This document shows, piece after piece, positions 34,774 through 44,125 of a stretch of DNA of 64,000 nt. Positions within the stretch are counted from its first letter, which is position 1, and each line of letters starts with the position of its first letter. The DNA comes from JANQOH01 sp965201155. Its GTDB lineage: Bacteria; Pseudomonadota; Alphaproteobacteria; UBA7887. Made by a program: the position numbers and the translations under genes. The DNA lies in NCBI GenBank assembly GCA_965201155.1, contig OZ241752.1:248001-312000 (forward strand), in the 5' to 3' direction. The notes under the pieces were generated by a model. That model was not told the DNA's origin. It made no database searches and saw only the letters and a program-made list of their open reading frames with translations.

Positions 34774-36197
34774 GGAACCAGCGCAGAGGCCGCCGCACCG
34801 GCCCCGGCAACCAGCGGCGCCGGCCAGGCGAAAAACAGCAGCACCAGCAGACTGGCGCCTGTAGCCACCAATGCCGCTTCGCGGTCAAGCGCGCGGTCGA
34901 GCGGCGCAACAGCCTCGTCAAAATACATCAGCTTCACAATGCGTACATAATAGAATGCCGCGACAACGCTGGTAAGCACGCCGACCACCGCAAGCAAATA
35001 AAGTCCGCTCTCTACCGCTGCGACAAACACATAGAGCTTGCCGAAAAAACCGGCCAGCGGCGGAATACCCGCCATTGAGAACATCAGGATCGCCAGGGCT
35101 GCCGCAAGCATGGGGCGCTCCCGGCCCAACCCTGCCAGATCCTCGATGCCTTCCACCATCGCCCCGCGCCGCCGCATGACGAGAATGCACGCAAAAACCC
35201 CCAGCGTCATGACAAGATAAATCGCCATATAGACAATCACGCCGCGCACGCCGCCGCCGCCTGCCGCCAGGCCCACCAGCGCATAACCGACATGGCCGAT
35301 CGAAGAATAGGCCATCAGTCGTTTGATATTGGTCTGGTAAATCGCCGCAAACGCACCCACCAGCATCGACGCAATGGCGAGAAAGATGACGATCTGCCGC
35401 CATTCGTCGATCATCGCGCCGAACGGTTCGATTAGGACGCGCACGAACAGGGCGATTGCCGCCACTTTCGGCGCCGCCGCGAAAAACGCCGTCACCGATG
35501 TGGGCGCACCTTCGTAGACATCCGGCGTCCACATGTGAAACGGCGCCGCGGAGGCCTTGAAGGCAAGGCCGGCAAGCAGAAACACAAGGCCGATCAACAG
35601 GCCCACCGACGGTGTCGCTTCCCCGACCGCCGCCGCAATTGCCGCGAAGCTGGTGGCGCCGGCATAGCCGTAAATCAGTGAACAGCCATAAAGCAGCATA
35701 CCCGAGGAGAGTGCGCCGAGAATGAAATACTTCAATCCCGCTTCTCCGGAACGCCGGGCGCCGCGCCGGAACGCAGCAACCACATATAGCGGCAAGCTTT
35801 GCATTTCCACGGCGACATAGAGGGCCATCAAATCATTGGCCGAAACCATCATCGCCATGCCCAGCGTTGCGAATGTCAGCAGTACCGGATATTCGAACTG
35901 ATCGATCTGCTCCCGTCGGCGATAGGTGCGCGCCATCAGGAGCGCCAGCGCGGCGCCGACGAAAATCAATCCCTTCATGAAGGTCGTGTAGGCGTCGGCA
36001 ACGAACAGGCCGCCGAACGCTACCCCGTGATTGTCCGCCGTCAGCAGCAGCGCCGCCAACGCGCCCGCCATGCCCGCCAGCGAGAGAGGTGTTGCCGGCC
36101 CGTCGCCGCTCTTCCTGCGGAATACACAAAGCACCAGCACCATGCAGGCCGTGCAGACGAGGATCAGTTCCGGAAGCGCAAGTGAAAGGGTGTTCAT
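34770..36197 (-). CDS. nuoN: NADH-quinone oxidoreductase subunit N
   Basis: 475-residue antiporter-like proton-channel subunit of complex I, about 14 membrane segments. Core signatures are YVAVEMQSLPLYVVAAF, GLKYFILGALSSGMLLYG, LAFKASAAPFHMWTPDVYEG and NIKRLMAYSSIGHVGYAL, with the key membrane lysines and Glu of the Mrp-type antiporter fold. It lies 10 bp after nuoM and overlaps birA. Confidence 0.95.
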   Translation of the reverse strand: MNTLSLALPELILVCTACMVLVLCVFRRKSGDGPATPLSLAGMAGALAALLLTADNHGVAFGGLFVADAYTTFMKGLIFVGAALALLMARTYRRREQIDQFEYPVLLTFATLGMAMMVSANDLMALYVAVEMQSLPLYVVAAFRRGARRSGEAGLKYFILGALSSGMLLYGCSLIYGYAGATSFAAIAAAVGEATPSVGLLIGLVFLLAGLAFKASAAPFHMWTPDVYEGAPTSVTAFFAAAPKVAAIALFVRVLIEPFGAMIDEWRQIVIFLAIASMLVGAFAAIYQTNIKRLMAYSSIGHVGYALVGLAAGGGGVRGVIVYMAIYLVMTLGVFACILVMRRRGAMVEGIEDLAGLGRERPMLAAALAILMFSMAGIPPLAGFFGKLYVFVAAVESGLYLLAVVGVLTSVVAAFYYVRIVKLMYFDEAVAPLDRALDREAALVATGASLLVLLFFAWPAPLVAGAGAAASALVP

Positions 36198-36207
36198 CGG
36201 CGCATCC

Positions 36208-37713
36208 TCAAGGCGTGGCCAGCGCCCATGCAGCCGCCGGCTGCGACTGCGCGATCAGATTTTCCACCGAGGCGCGCATTACGCCGAGAAAACTGTCGGG
36301 ATAAATCCCCATCCAGAACACGGCCAGGATCAGCGGCGCAAAAACGGCCGTCTCCCGCCATGTGAGGTCACGAATTCCCTTCAGTTCCCGATGTACCAGA
36401 TCACCGAAAATCACCCGCCGATAGAGCCACAGCATATAGGCAGCGCCGAGAATGACACCGAGCGCCGCCAGCGCGGCAACCCAGCTATTGAGCTGGAAAA
36501 TACCGACAAGAACCAGGAACTCGCCGATGAAGCCGCCGGTACCCGGCAAACCGATCGCCGCCATGGTGAAAACCATGAACGCGAAGGCATAGGCCGGCAT
36601 TCGATGCACCAGCCCGCCATAATGCGCAATCAGGCGACTGTGGCGGCGGTCATAAACCACACCGACGCACAGGAACAACGCCGCTGAAACGATGCCGTGG
36701 CTCAGCATCACCATGATCCCGCCTTCGACACCCTGCGTCGTCAGCGTAAACAGGCCGATAGTCACGAAACCCATATGTGCGACGGACGAATACGCAATGA
36801 GTTTCTTCATGTCGTCCTGCATGAGCGCCACCAGCGAGGCATAAATCACCGCGGCGACACTGAGCGTATAGACAAGGGGCGTGAAAAACGCCGTGGCGTC
36901 CGGCAGCATGGGCAGGGAAAATCGCAGGAATCCATAGGCGCCGAGTTTCAGAAGAACACCTGCCAGAATGACCGATCCTGCGGTCGGCGCCTCGACATGC
37001 GCATCCGGCAGCCAGGTATGGAACGGCCACATCGGCACCTTGACCGCAAATGACGCGAACAGCGCAAGCCACAACCAGATTTGCAACCTGGGATCGAACC
37101 CGGCCGCCATCAGCGCAGGAAGCGACGTCTCTCCCCCCGACACATGAATCATCGTCAGAATGGCGATCAGAAACAGGACTGATCCCGCGAGGGTATAGAG
37201 AAAAAATTTGAATGCCGAATAAACCCGCTCCGGTCCGCCCCAAATCCCGATGATCAGGAACATGGGGATAAGGATACCTTCGAAGAAGATATAGAATAGG
37301 ATAATATCCAGTGCACAAAAGACGCCGTTCATCATTGCGCCCATGACCAGAAAAGCAATCATGTATTCCTTCACCCGCTCGGTGATGGATTCCCAACTGG
37401 CCAGTACGCAGATCAGCGTAAGAAAACTCGATAACGCGATGAACAGCACCGAAATGCCGTCCACTCCCAGATGAAATTCGATGCCAAGGCCCGGAACCCA
37501 CCCGGCGCGCGCGACGAACTGGTAATCTGCCGTGTGGGGATCGAACGCGATCCACAAGGCAACGGAAAGGCCGAACGTAAACAGGGAAGTCCACAACGCC
37601 ACTGCGCGTGCATTGCGGGCGACAAGATCCGCCGGCCCGGCGATGGTCAGGATCGTCGCCGCTCCCAGCAAGGGAACCACGATGAGCATGACGAGATAGG
37701 GAAAACTGTCCAT
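36208..37713 (-). CDS. nuoM: NADH-quinone oxidoreductase subunit M
   Basis: 501-residue antiporter-like subunit of complex I. Recognised by GVDGISVLFIALSSFLTLIC, FYIFFEGILIPMFLIIGIWG, FAVKVPMWPFHTWLPDAHVE and MKKLIAYSSVAHMGFVTIGL. The ATG at 37713 is used; a GTG one codon earlier abuts the nuoL stop. Confidence 0.95.
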   Translation of the reverse strand: MDSFPYLVMLIVVPLLGAATILTIAGPADLVARNARAVALWTSLFTFGLSVALWIAFDPHTADYQFVARAGWVPGLGIEFHLGVDGISVLFIALSSFLTLICVLASWESITERVKEYMIAFLVMGAMMNGVFCALDIILFYIFFEGILIPMFLIIGIWGGPERVYSAFKFFLYTLAGSVLFLIAILTMIHVSGGETSLPALMAAGFDPRLQIWLWLALFASFAVKVPMWPFHTWLPDAHVEAPTAGSVILAGVLLKLGAYGFLRFSLPMLPDATAFFTPLVYTLSVAAVIYASLVALMQDDMKKLIAYSSVAHMGFVTIGLFTLTTQGVEGGIMVMLSHGIVSAALFLCVGVVYDRRHSRLIAHYGGLVHRMPAYAFAFMVFTMAAIGLPGTGGFIGEFLVLVGIFQLNSWVAALAALGVILGAAYMLWLYRRVIFGDLVHRELKGIRDLTWRETAVFAPLILAVFWMGIYPDSFLGVMRASVENLIAQSQPAAAWALATP

Positions 37714-37716
37714 CAC

Positions 37717-39642
37717 TCAGCCAGCGCCAAATCCCATATACCAGGTGATCAGCGCCGCTACCCCGACCAGCATGGCGAATGCGTAGTGATAGACATAGCC
37801 GGTTTGCAGCCTGCTGGCCCGCCGCGCCAGTTCGATGACCGCGGCAGCCACGCCGTCGGGGCCGACGCCGTCGATCACATCTCCATCCCCGGTTTTCCAC
37901 AAACTCCGGCCGAGACGCTTCGCCGGGGCAACAAACAGCCTGTCATAGAGCTCGTCGAAATACCATTTGTTGAGCAGGAACAGATACAGCCCTCCGGCGG
38001 CGCCTGCGGCCCGTGCCGGCAGAGCCGGCTTGCCGACATAGAACAGCCAGGCGACGGCAATGCCTGCAGCCGCGAGGCCAAGCGGCAGCAACTTGACCCA
38101 TAGCGGTGCATGATGCGCTTCAGCCAGCGCGTCATGCCCTTCCGCCACGCTGAGTGCCGCCGCCCAGTAGGCGCTGTCGGCATCGACCAGCCCGCGCCCC
38201 GCATAGCCGGCGAACACCGCTCCTGCCGCCAGAAGGCCCAGCGGGATCAACATCACCAGCGGCGACTCATGGACATGCGCCATGACTTTTTCATCTGCCC
38301 GCGGCGTGCCGTGAAAGGTCATGAACAGCAGCCGCCACGAATAGAACGCAGTCATCAGCGCTGCCGCGGAGCCCAGCCAGAACGCATACTGGCCGACGCC
38401 GTCATGCGCGGCCCACGCAGCTTCCAGGATGATGTCCTTCGAATAGAAGCCGGCAAATGGCGGAATACCCGCCAGCGCCAGCGAACCGACCCACATGAAC
38501 CCGTAAGTCCACGGGATCATTCGCCATATGCCGCCCATCTTTCGCATGTCCTGCTCATCGGACATGGCGTGAATCACCGCCCCCGCCCCCAGAAACAGCA
38601 GCGCTTTGAAAAAGGCATGGGTCATGAGGTGAAAAATGCCCGCCGCATAGGCGGACACACCGCACGCAAAAAACATGTAGCCAAGCTGGCTGCATGTCGA
38701 ATAGGCGATGACCCGTTTGATGTCGTTCTGCACCAGCCCGATAGTGGCGGCAAAAAACGCTGTCGAGGCGCCGACAATCGTGACGACCATCAGCGCCGTC
38801 TCCGATTGTTCGAACAGCGGCGAACAGCGCGCCACCATGAATATGCCGGCGGTGACCATCGTGGCGGCGTGGATCAAGGCCGACACCGGGGTTGGTCCCT
38901 CCATCGCGTCGGGGAGCCAGGTATGGAGAAACAGCTGCGCCGATTTCCCCATCGCACCGATGAACAGAAGCAGGCAAATGAGTGTCAGCGCATCGAATTC
39001 GAGCCCCAGAAACACGAGGCGCTCACCCGCGCGCTGTTCGGCGGCGCCAAACACCGCCGCATAATCCACCGAGTCGAACAGCAGGTAGATCGCCAGAATT
39101 CCCAGCGCGAAACCGAAATCACCGACGCGGTTGACAATAAACGCCTTGATCGCCGCGGCATTTGCCGCCGGCCGCGTGAACCAGAAACCGATCAACAGAT
39201 AACTGCACAGCCCGACGCCTTCCCAACCAAAATAAAGCTGAACGAAATTGTCGGCCGAAACCAGCATCAGCATGGAAAACGTAAACAGCGACAAATAGGC
39301 CATGAAGCGCGGGATATGCGCGTCGTGCGCCATGTATCCGACGGAATAGATGTGAACCAGCGCGGATACGCCGCTGACCACAAACATCATGATCGCCGTC
39401 AGCGAGTCGATCTGCAGCGCCCATGAAAAGTCGAGTGTGCCCGAGCGGATCCACCGAAACAACTCGACAGACCAGGGTTCTCCACCGCCGAGAAAGTGAA
39501 TGAATATGGCCGTTGCGCACACCGCCGACGCCACCATCGCGCCACATGTGACAAGCTGCGCCCCGCGCGCGCCGATCAACCGGCCGAATAGCCCGGCAAT
39601 CAGCGCGCCGGCCAGCGGCAGGAAAACGCAAAGCGCCGCCAT
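37717..39642 (-). CDS. nuoL: NADH-quinone oxidoreductase subunit L
   Basis: 641-residue antiporter-like subunit at the distal end of the complex I membrane arm, with the long C-terminal lateral helix. Signatures: YFGWEGVGLCSYLLIGFWFT, GAMGKSAQLFLHTWLPDAME, ALIHAATMVTAGIFMVARC and NDIKRVIAYSTCSQLGYMFF. nuoK ends 7 bp upstream. Confidence 0.96.
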   Translation of the reverse strand: MAALCVFLPLAGALIAGLFGRLIGARGAQLVTCGAMVASAVCATAIFIHFLGGGEPWSVELFRWIRSGTLDFSWALQIDSLTAIMMFVVSGVSALVHIYSVGYMAHDAHIPRFMAYLSLFTFSMLMLVSADNFVQLYFGWEGVGLCSYLLIGFWFTRPAANAAAIKAFIVNRVGDFGFALGILAIYLLFDSVDYAAVFGAAEQRAGERLVFLGLEFDALTLICLLLFIGAMGKSAQLFLHTWLPDAMEGPTPVSALIHAATMVTAGIFMVARCSPLFEQSETALMVVTIVGASTAFFAATIGLVQNDIKRVIAYSTCSQLGYMFFACGVSAYAAGIFHLMTHAFFKALLFLGAGAVIHAMSDEQDMRKMGGIWRMIPWTYGFMWVGSLALAGIPPFAGFYSKDIILEAAWAAHDGVGQYAFWLGSAAALMTAFYSWRLLFMTFHGTPRADEKVMAHVHESPLVMLIPLGLLAAGAVFAGYAGRGLVDADSAYWAAALSVAEGHDALAEAHHAPLWVKLLPLGLAAAGIAVAWLFYVGKPALPARAAGAAGGLYLFLLNKWYFDELYDRLFVAPAKRLGRSLWKTGDGDVIDGVGPDGVAAAVIELARRASRLQTGYVYHYAFAMLVGVAALITWYMGFGAG

Positions 39643-39649
39643 CTCCGGT

Positions 39650-39958
39650 TTAGCCTTTCATCAGGTTGATATCTTCGACCTGAATCGTGCCGCGGACACG
39701 GTTGTAGGCAACCAGAATGGCAAGGCCGATCGACACTTCGGCGGCGGCGACGGTCAGTACGAACATTGCGAACACCTGCCCCGCAAGATCGCCGAGATGG
39801 GTCGAGAACGCTACCAGATTGATGTTTACCGCCAACAACATCAGTTCGATCGACATCAGGATGACGATCACATTCTTGCGATTGAGAAATATCCCGAAAA
39901 TGCCGAGGGTGAACATGACAGCCCCGACAACGAGGTAATGCGCGAGCGTGATGGTCAT
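39650..39958 (-). CDS. nuoK: NADH-quinone oxidoreductase subunit K
   Basis: 102 residues with three membrane helices; family signatures are FTLGIFGIFLNRKNVIVILM, SIELMLLAVNINLVAFS with the conserved membrane Glu, and TVAAAEVSIGLAILV. Part of the proton path between nuoJ and nuoL products. Confidence 0.96.
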   Translation of the reverse strand: MTITLAHYLVVGAVMFTLGIFGIFLNRKNVIVILMSIELMLLAVNINLVAFSTHLGDLAGQVFAMFVLTVAAAEVSIGLAILVAYNRVRGTIQVEDINLMKG

Positions 39959-39962
39959 GGCG

Positions 39963-40562
39963 TCACAGGCCCGTGCCGGAGGTTACGCGCCGGATTTCCA
40001 CCGAGTCCTCGCGCCGACGCGCGGTCTGTTCGGAAACTTTCTGGCGCCGCACGCCCTCACGGTCCCGCAGCGTCAACACGATTGCGCCCACCATCGCCAC
40101 CAGCAGGATCAGCCCCGCTGCCTGAAACAGATAGAAATACTCCGTATAGAGAATCTGGCCGAGCGCCTCTGTATTGCTCACCGGCCCCGCGGTCGGCCCC
40201 GTTGTCTGTCCGGCCTCCGAGCGAATGGTGGCCGCCACCAGTCCCAGTTCGATAAGCACCACCAACCCGACCGCTCCGCCGATCGGCAGATAACGCAGGA
40301 AGCCTTCGCGCGCCTGGCTGAAGTCGATATCCAGCATCATGACGACGAACATGAAAAGCACCGCCACCGCGCCGACATAGACAATCGCCAGTATCATCGC
40401 CAGAAACTCCGCTCCCATCAGCACGAACAAGGCCGCCGCGTTGAGAAACGCGAGTATCAGGAACAGCACCGAATGCACGGGGTTGCGGGCCGAAATTACC
40501 ATCACGCCGCTCGCCATCATGACCGCGGCGAACAGGTAGAAACTGAGCGCGACAAGCGGCAT
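39963..40562 (-). CDS. nuoJ: NADH-quinone oxidoreductase subunit J
   Basis: 199 residues with five membrane segments. Signatures: SARNPVHSVLFLILAFLNAA, FLAMILAIVYVGAVAVLFMF and VVMMLDIDF. Its ATG overlaps the nuoI stop by one base. The C-terminal hydrophilic tail of about 30 residues is rich in Arg and Glu. Confidence 0.95.
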   Translation of the reverse strand: MPLVALSFYLFAAVMMASGVMVISARNPVHSVLFLILAFLNAAALFVLMGAEFLAMILAIVYVGAVAVLFMFVVMMLDIDFSQAREGFLRYLPIGGAVGLVVLIELGLVAATIRSEAGQTTGPTAGPVSNTEALGQILYTEYFYLFQAAGLILLVAMVGAIVLTLRDREGVRRQKVSEQTARRREDSVEIRRVTSGTGL

Positions 40563-41050
40563 CAGCGATAAGGCGCGTCAGCCTGAAGGTTCTCGGCGAT
40601 CCGGCTTTCCCAGCGATCGCCGTTGGCGAGCAGTTTTTCCTTGTTGTAGAGCAGTTCTTCATGCGTTTCAGTCGCGAACTCGTAGTTCGGACCTTCGACG
40701 ATCGCATCCACCGGACAGGCCTCCTGACAAAAGCCGCAATAAATGCACTTCGTCATGTCGATATCGTAGCGGGTTGTCCGTCGACTCCCGTCATCCCGCT
40801 CTTCGGCCTCGATGGTGATCGCCTGTGCCGGACACACCGCCTCGCACAGCTTGCAGGCGATGCAGCGCTCCTCGCCGCTCGGATAGCGGCGCAGCGCATG
40901 TTCGCCGCGAAACCGCGGGCCAAGCGGCCCCTTCTCATACGGATAGTTCACCGTGACCTTGCGGCGGAACAGGTATTTCAGCGTCAGCCACAGGCCCGAA
41001 ACCAGCTCTGCCAGCAGAAACGGGTGCGACAACCGTCCGAGTGTTCTCAT
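40562..41050 (-). CDS. nuoI: NADH-quinone oxidoreductase subunit I
   Basis: 162-residue 8Fe ferredoxin-like subunit carrying clusters N6a and N6b in the peripheral arm. The two motifs CIACKLCEAVCP and CIYCGFCQEACP each supply four cysteines. An amphipathic N-terminus (LVSGLWLTLKYLFRRKVTVN) contacts the membrane. Overlaps nuoH by 4 bp. Confidence 0.97.
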   Translation of the reverse strand: MRTLGRLSHPFLLAELVSGLWLTLKYLFRRKVTVNYPYEKGPLGPRFRGEHALRRYPSGEERCIACKLCEAVCPAQAITIEAEERDDGSRRTTRYDIDMTKCIYCGFCQEACPVDAIVEGPNYEFATETHEELLYNKEKLLANGDRWESRIAENLQADAPYR

Positions 41051-42069
41051 GGCATGCCCCGATCCGGAAACCAGTCAAAGGCAACCACCGCACCTGCGGT
41101 GACCACCACCCACAACAGCGAAAACGGCAGGAAGACCTTCCAGCCCAGCCGCATGAGTTGATCATAGCGGTAGCGCGGGAAACTCGCGCGCACCCATAGA
41201 AAAAAGAACAGCACGACGGAAACTTTGAGCACAAACCACACGACTCCCGGCAGCCACGTGAACGGGGCCATGTCGAACGGCGGCAGCCACCCGCCGAGAA
41301 ACAGGATTGTCGTCATGCCGCTGATCAGGATCATCGCCGCATATTCGCCGATAAAGAACAGCGCAAACGGCATGGCCGAATATTCCACGAAATAGCCGGC
41401 CACCAGCGCTGCTTCATCCTCCGGCAGATCGAAAGGATGGCGGTTGGTTTCCGCCAGCCCGGAAACAAAAAAGACGACAAACATCGGAAACAGCGGAATA
41501 AAAAACCATAGGTCCTTTTGCGCCATGACAATCTCGGTCAGGTTCAGGCTGCCGGCGCAAATCAGCACCGTCACGATCACGAACCCCATCGAAACTTCAT
41601 ACGAGACCATCTGCGCCGCCGAACGCAGCGCGCCGAGAAACGCATAGCGGGAATTGCTCGCCCAACCCGCCATCAGAACGCCGTAAACCTCCAGCGACGC
41701 CACTGCGAACAGGAACAATATCCCGACATTTATGTCGGCCAGAACCCAACCCTTGTCGAAAGGAATTACCGACCACGCCACAAAGCTGAGAGTGAAAGTG
41801 ATCATCGGCGCCAGAATGAACACGCCGATATTGGCCCGCGCAGGCAGCACGGTCTCCTTCGCCAGCAGCTTGACACCGTCGGCAAGCGGCTGCAGCAACC
41901 CGAAAGGCCCGACGACATTCGGCCCCTTGCGCAGATGAATCGCGCCCATCACCTTGCGCTCCGCATAGGTGAGATAGGCCACCGCACCAAGCAGCGGAAC
42001 CATGATCAGCAATATCTGGCCAAAGAGTATCACCCCCGGCCAGGCATAGCCGGTCCAGAATCCCTCCAC
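41047..42069 (-). CDS. nuoH: NADH-quinone oxidoreductase subunit H
   Basis: 340-residue subunit forming the quinone chamber with NuoB and NuoD; eight membrane helices. Signatures: YLTYAERKVMGAIHLRKGPN, VGPFGLLQPLADGVKLLAKE, GWASNSRYAFLGALRSAAQM, VSYEVSMGF, AETNRHPFDLPEDEAALVAG and RASFPRYRYDQLMRLGWKVF. Confidence 0.97.
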   Translation of the reverse strand: MEGFWTGYAWPGVILFGQILLIMVPLLGAVAYLTYAERKVMGAIHLRKGPNVVGPFGLLQPLADGVKLLAKETVLPARANIGVFILAPMITFTLSFVAWSVIPFDKGWVLADINVGILFLFAVASLEVYGVLMAGWASNSRYAFLGALRSAAQMVSYEVSMGFVIVTVLICAGSLNLTEIVMAQKDLWFFIPLFPMFVVFFVSGLAETNRHPFDLPEDEAALVAGYFVEYSAMPFALFFIGEYAAMILISGMTTILFLGGWLPPFDMAPFTWLPGVVWFVLKVSVVLFFFLWVRASFPRYRYDQLMRLGWKVFLPFSLLWVVVTAGAVVAFDWFPDRGMP

Positions 42070-42072
42070 CGC

Positions 42073-44115
42073 TCAGCGCTCCGCGAAGGCCCGCGTGCAG
42101 GCTGCCATGGTCTCGGAAGCGCGGCTGATCGGGTCGGTCATGTAGTAGTTCTTGATCCGCCGGGCGAACGGAGCCTTGCTCGTTTTCACGCCCTTGCCGC
42201 CGGCGCCGAACACTCCCCACGCCGCCGGCGCCGTCTCTTCCAGGCCGGCCAGCACCGGCGCCAGTTCGGCCATGCGCCGGCGCACGCCGGCAAGGTCGTC
42301 ATAGGGCAGCGGCGCGCCGATGGCGTCGGAAAGCGCGCGCAATATGGTCCAGTCATCGCGCGCCTCTCCGGGCGGGAATACCGCTCGGCGGGCACGCTGC
42401 GGGCGTCCCTCCGTATTGACATAGGTTCCCGGCTTTTCCGTATAGGCTGCGCCCGGCAGGATGACGTCCGCGCGGTGGGCGCCACGGTCCCCGTGATGCC
42501 CCTGATAAATGACGAACGTCTCGCCCAGCGAGTCCATGTCGATTTCATCGGCGCCCAGCAAATACAGCACGTCGAGTTCGCCCGCGCCGGCTGTGCGCAC
42601 CATGCCAGCCACATCCAGTCCGCCTTCCCCGGGAACCAGCCCGAGATCCAGCCCTGCGACGCGCGCGGCCGCTTGATGCAGGACGTTGAATCCATTCCAC
42701 TCCGCCCGCACCAGCCCGTAACGCTCCGCGATGCCGCGCGCCAACCCCAGGATCGCCGCGCCGTCAGGCCGCGCCAGCGCCCCCATGCCGATGATGATCA
42801 TCGGCCGCTCGGCGCTCTCCAGCGCCAGCGAAGCAACATGGGCGTCGCGCGCAATATCTGCCAGCACCCTCGGCCCGTCGCCCGCATGGTCGACCGCAAA
42901 ACCGAGATCGGGCGGTGGTCCCACCGCCGCCGCTGCGAAACCACCGGCGCGCCAGCGCTTTCGCAGCCGTTGATTGATCAGCGGCGCCTCTCTGCGCGGA
43001 TCCGTGCCCACCAGCAGGCAGAAATCCGCCTCTTCAATGCCCGCGATGGTCGTATTGAACAGATAGCTCGCACGCGGCGCCGATGGCAGCTTCGCGCCGT
43101 CCTGACGGCAATCCAGATTCGGAGACCCGATATTCGCCGTGAGATCGCGGAGCGCGCACATCGCCTCCGCATCGCACAAATCGCCGGCAATGGCGCCAAA
43201 CCGCGCGCCGGCGCCGAGCCGTTCCGCGATGGCGGCAAATGCTTCGTCCCAGCGCGCCGGCCTCAGCGTGCCGTCACCGCCGCGCACATAGGGGCGGTCG
43301 AGCCGCTGACGCCGCAAACCGTCATGCGCGTGGCGGGTCTTGTCGGCGATCCATTCCTCGTTCACCGCCTCGTTCAGACGCGGCAGGATTCGCATCACCT
43401 GCGCCCCGCGCGTGTCCACCCGGATATTGCTGCCGACCGCATCCATCACGTCGATGGTTTCCGTCTTGCGCAATTCCCACGACCGGGCGGTAAACGCATA
43501 GGGCTTCGACGTCAAGGCGCCCACGGGGCAGAGGTCAACGATATTGCCCGACAGTTCCGATCCCAGCCCGCGCTCAATGGTGCTGGCGATCTCCATATCC
43601 TCGCCGCGGAACAGGCCGCCCAGTTCCGGCACGCCGGCAACTTCCTCCATAAAGCGCACGCAGCGTGTGCAATGAATGCACCGCGTCATGATGGTCTTGA
43701 TCAGCGGCCCGAAATCCTTGTCCTCCACCGCACGCTTGTTTTCCGCATAGCGTCCGCGGTCTCGGCCATAGACCAGCGCCTGGTCCTGCAAGTCGCACTC
43801 GCCGCCCTGGTCGCAGATCGGACAGTCGAGCGGATGGTTGACCAGCAGAAATTCCATCACGCCCTCGCGGGCGCGGCGCACCATCGGTGTATCGGTGCGA
43901 ACGACCATCCGGTCGGCGGCTGGCATGGCGCATGAGGCGACCGGCTTCGGCAACCGCTCCATCTCGACCAGGCACATGCGGCAATTGCCCGCGATGGACA
44001 GACGTTCGTGATAACAGAACCGCGGGATTTCACGCCCCGCCTGTTCGCAGGCCTGCAGTACCGTCGCGCCTTGCGCGACCGTCACTTCCTGGCCATCGAT
44101 GGAGAGCGTCGGCAT
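42073..44115 (-). CDS. nuoG: NADH-quinone oxidoreductase subunit G
   Basis: 680-residue iron-sulfur subunit of the complex I NADH module. The N-terminus is a [2Fe-2S] ferredoxin domain (CYHERLSIAGNCRMCLVEM) followed by the HxxxCxxC-type block in NHPLDCPICDQGGECDLQDQ and the 4Fe block CIHCTRCVRF. A molybdopterin-oxidoreductase-like domain, without the cofactor in complex I, fills the rest and includes LGADEIDMD and GAAYTEKPGTYVNTEGR. It lies between nuoF and nuoH with gaps of 10 and 3 bp. Confidence 0.96.
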   Translation of the reverse strand: MPTLSIDGQEVTVAQGATVLQACEQAGREIPRFCYHERLSIAGNCRMCLVEMERLPKPVASCAMPAADRMVVRTDTPMVRRAREGVMEFLLVNHPLDCPICDQGGECDLQDQALVYGRDRGRYAENKRAVEDKDFGPLIKTIMTRCIHCTRCVRFMEEVAGVPELGGLFRGEDMEIASTIERGLGSELSGNIVDLCPVGALTSKPYAFTARSWELRKTETIDVMDAVGSNIRVDTRGAQVMRILPRLNEAVNEEWIADKTRHAHDGLRRQRLDRPYVRGGDGTLRPARWDEAFAAIAERLGAGARFGAIAGDLCDAEAMCALRDLTANIGSPNLDCRQDGAKLPSAPRASYLFNTTIAGIEEADFCLLVGTDPRREAPLINQRLRKRWRAGGFAAAAVGPPPDLGFAVDHAGDGPRVLADIARDAHVASLALESAERPMIIIGMGALARPDGAAILGLARGIAERYGLVRAEWNGFNVLHQAAARVAGLDLGLVPGEGGLDVAGMVRTAGAGELDVLYLLGADEIDMDSLGETFVIYQGHHGDRGAHRADVILPGAAYTEKPGTYVNTEGRPQRARRAVFPPGEARDDWTILRALSDAIGAPLPYDDLAGVRRRMAELAPVLAGLEETAPAAWGVFGAGGKGVKTSKAPFARRIKNYYMTDPISRASETMAACTRAFAER

Positions 44116-44125
44116 GGTGTGCTGT

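Noticed and set aside
41518..43935. 805-residue plus-strand open frame opposite nuoH and nuoG
   Set aside because: Very rich in Arg, His and Gln with no family motif, a typical shadow of the GC-rich nuo genes.
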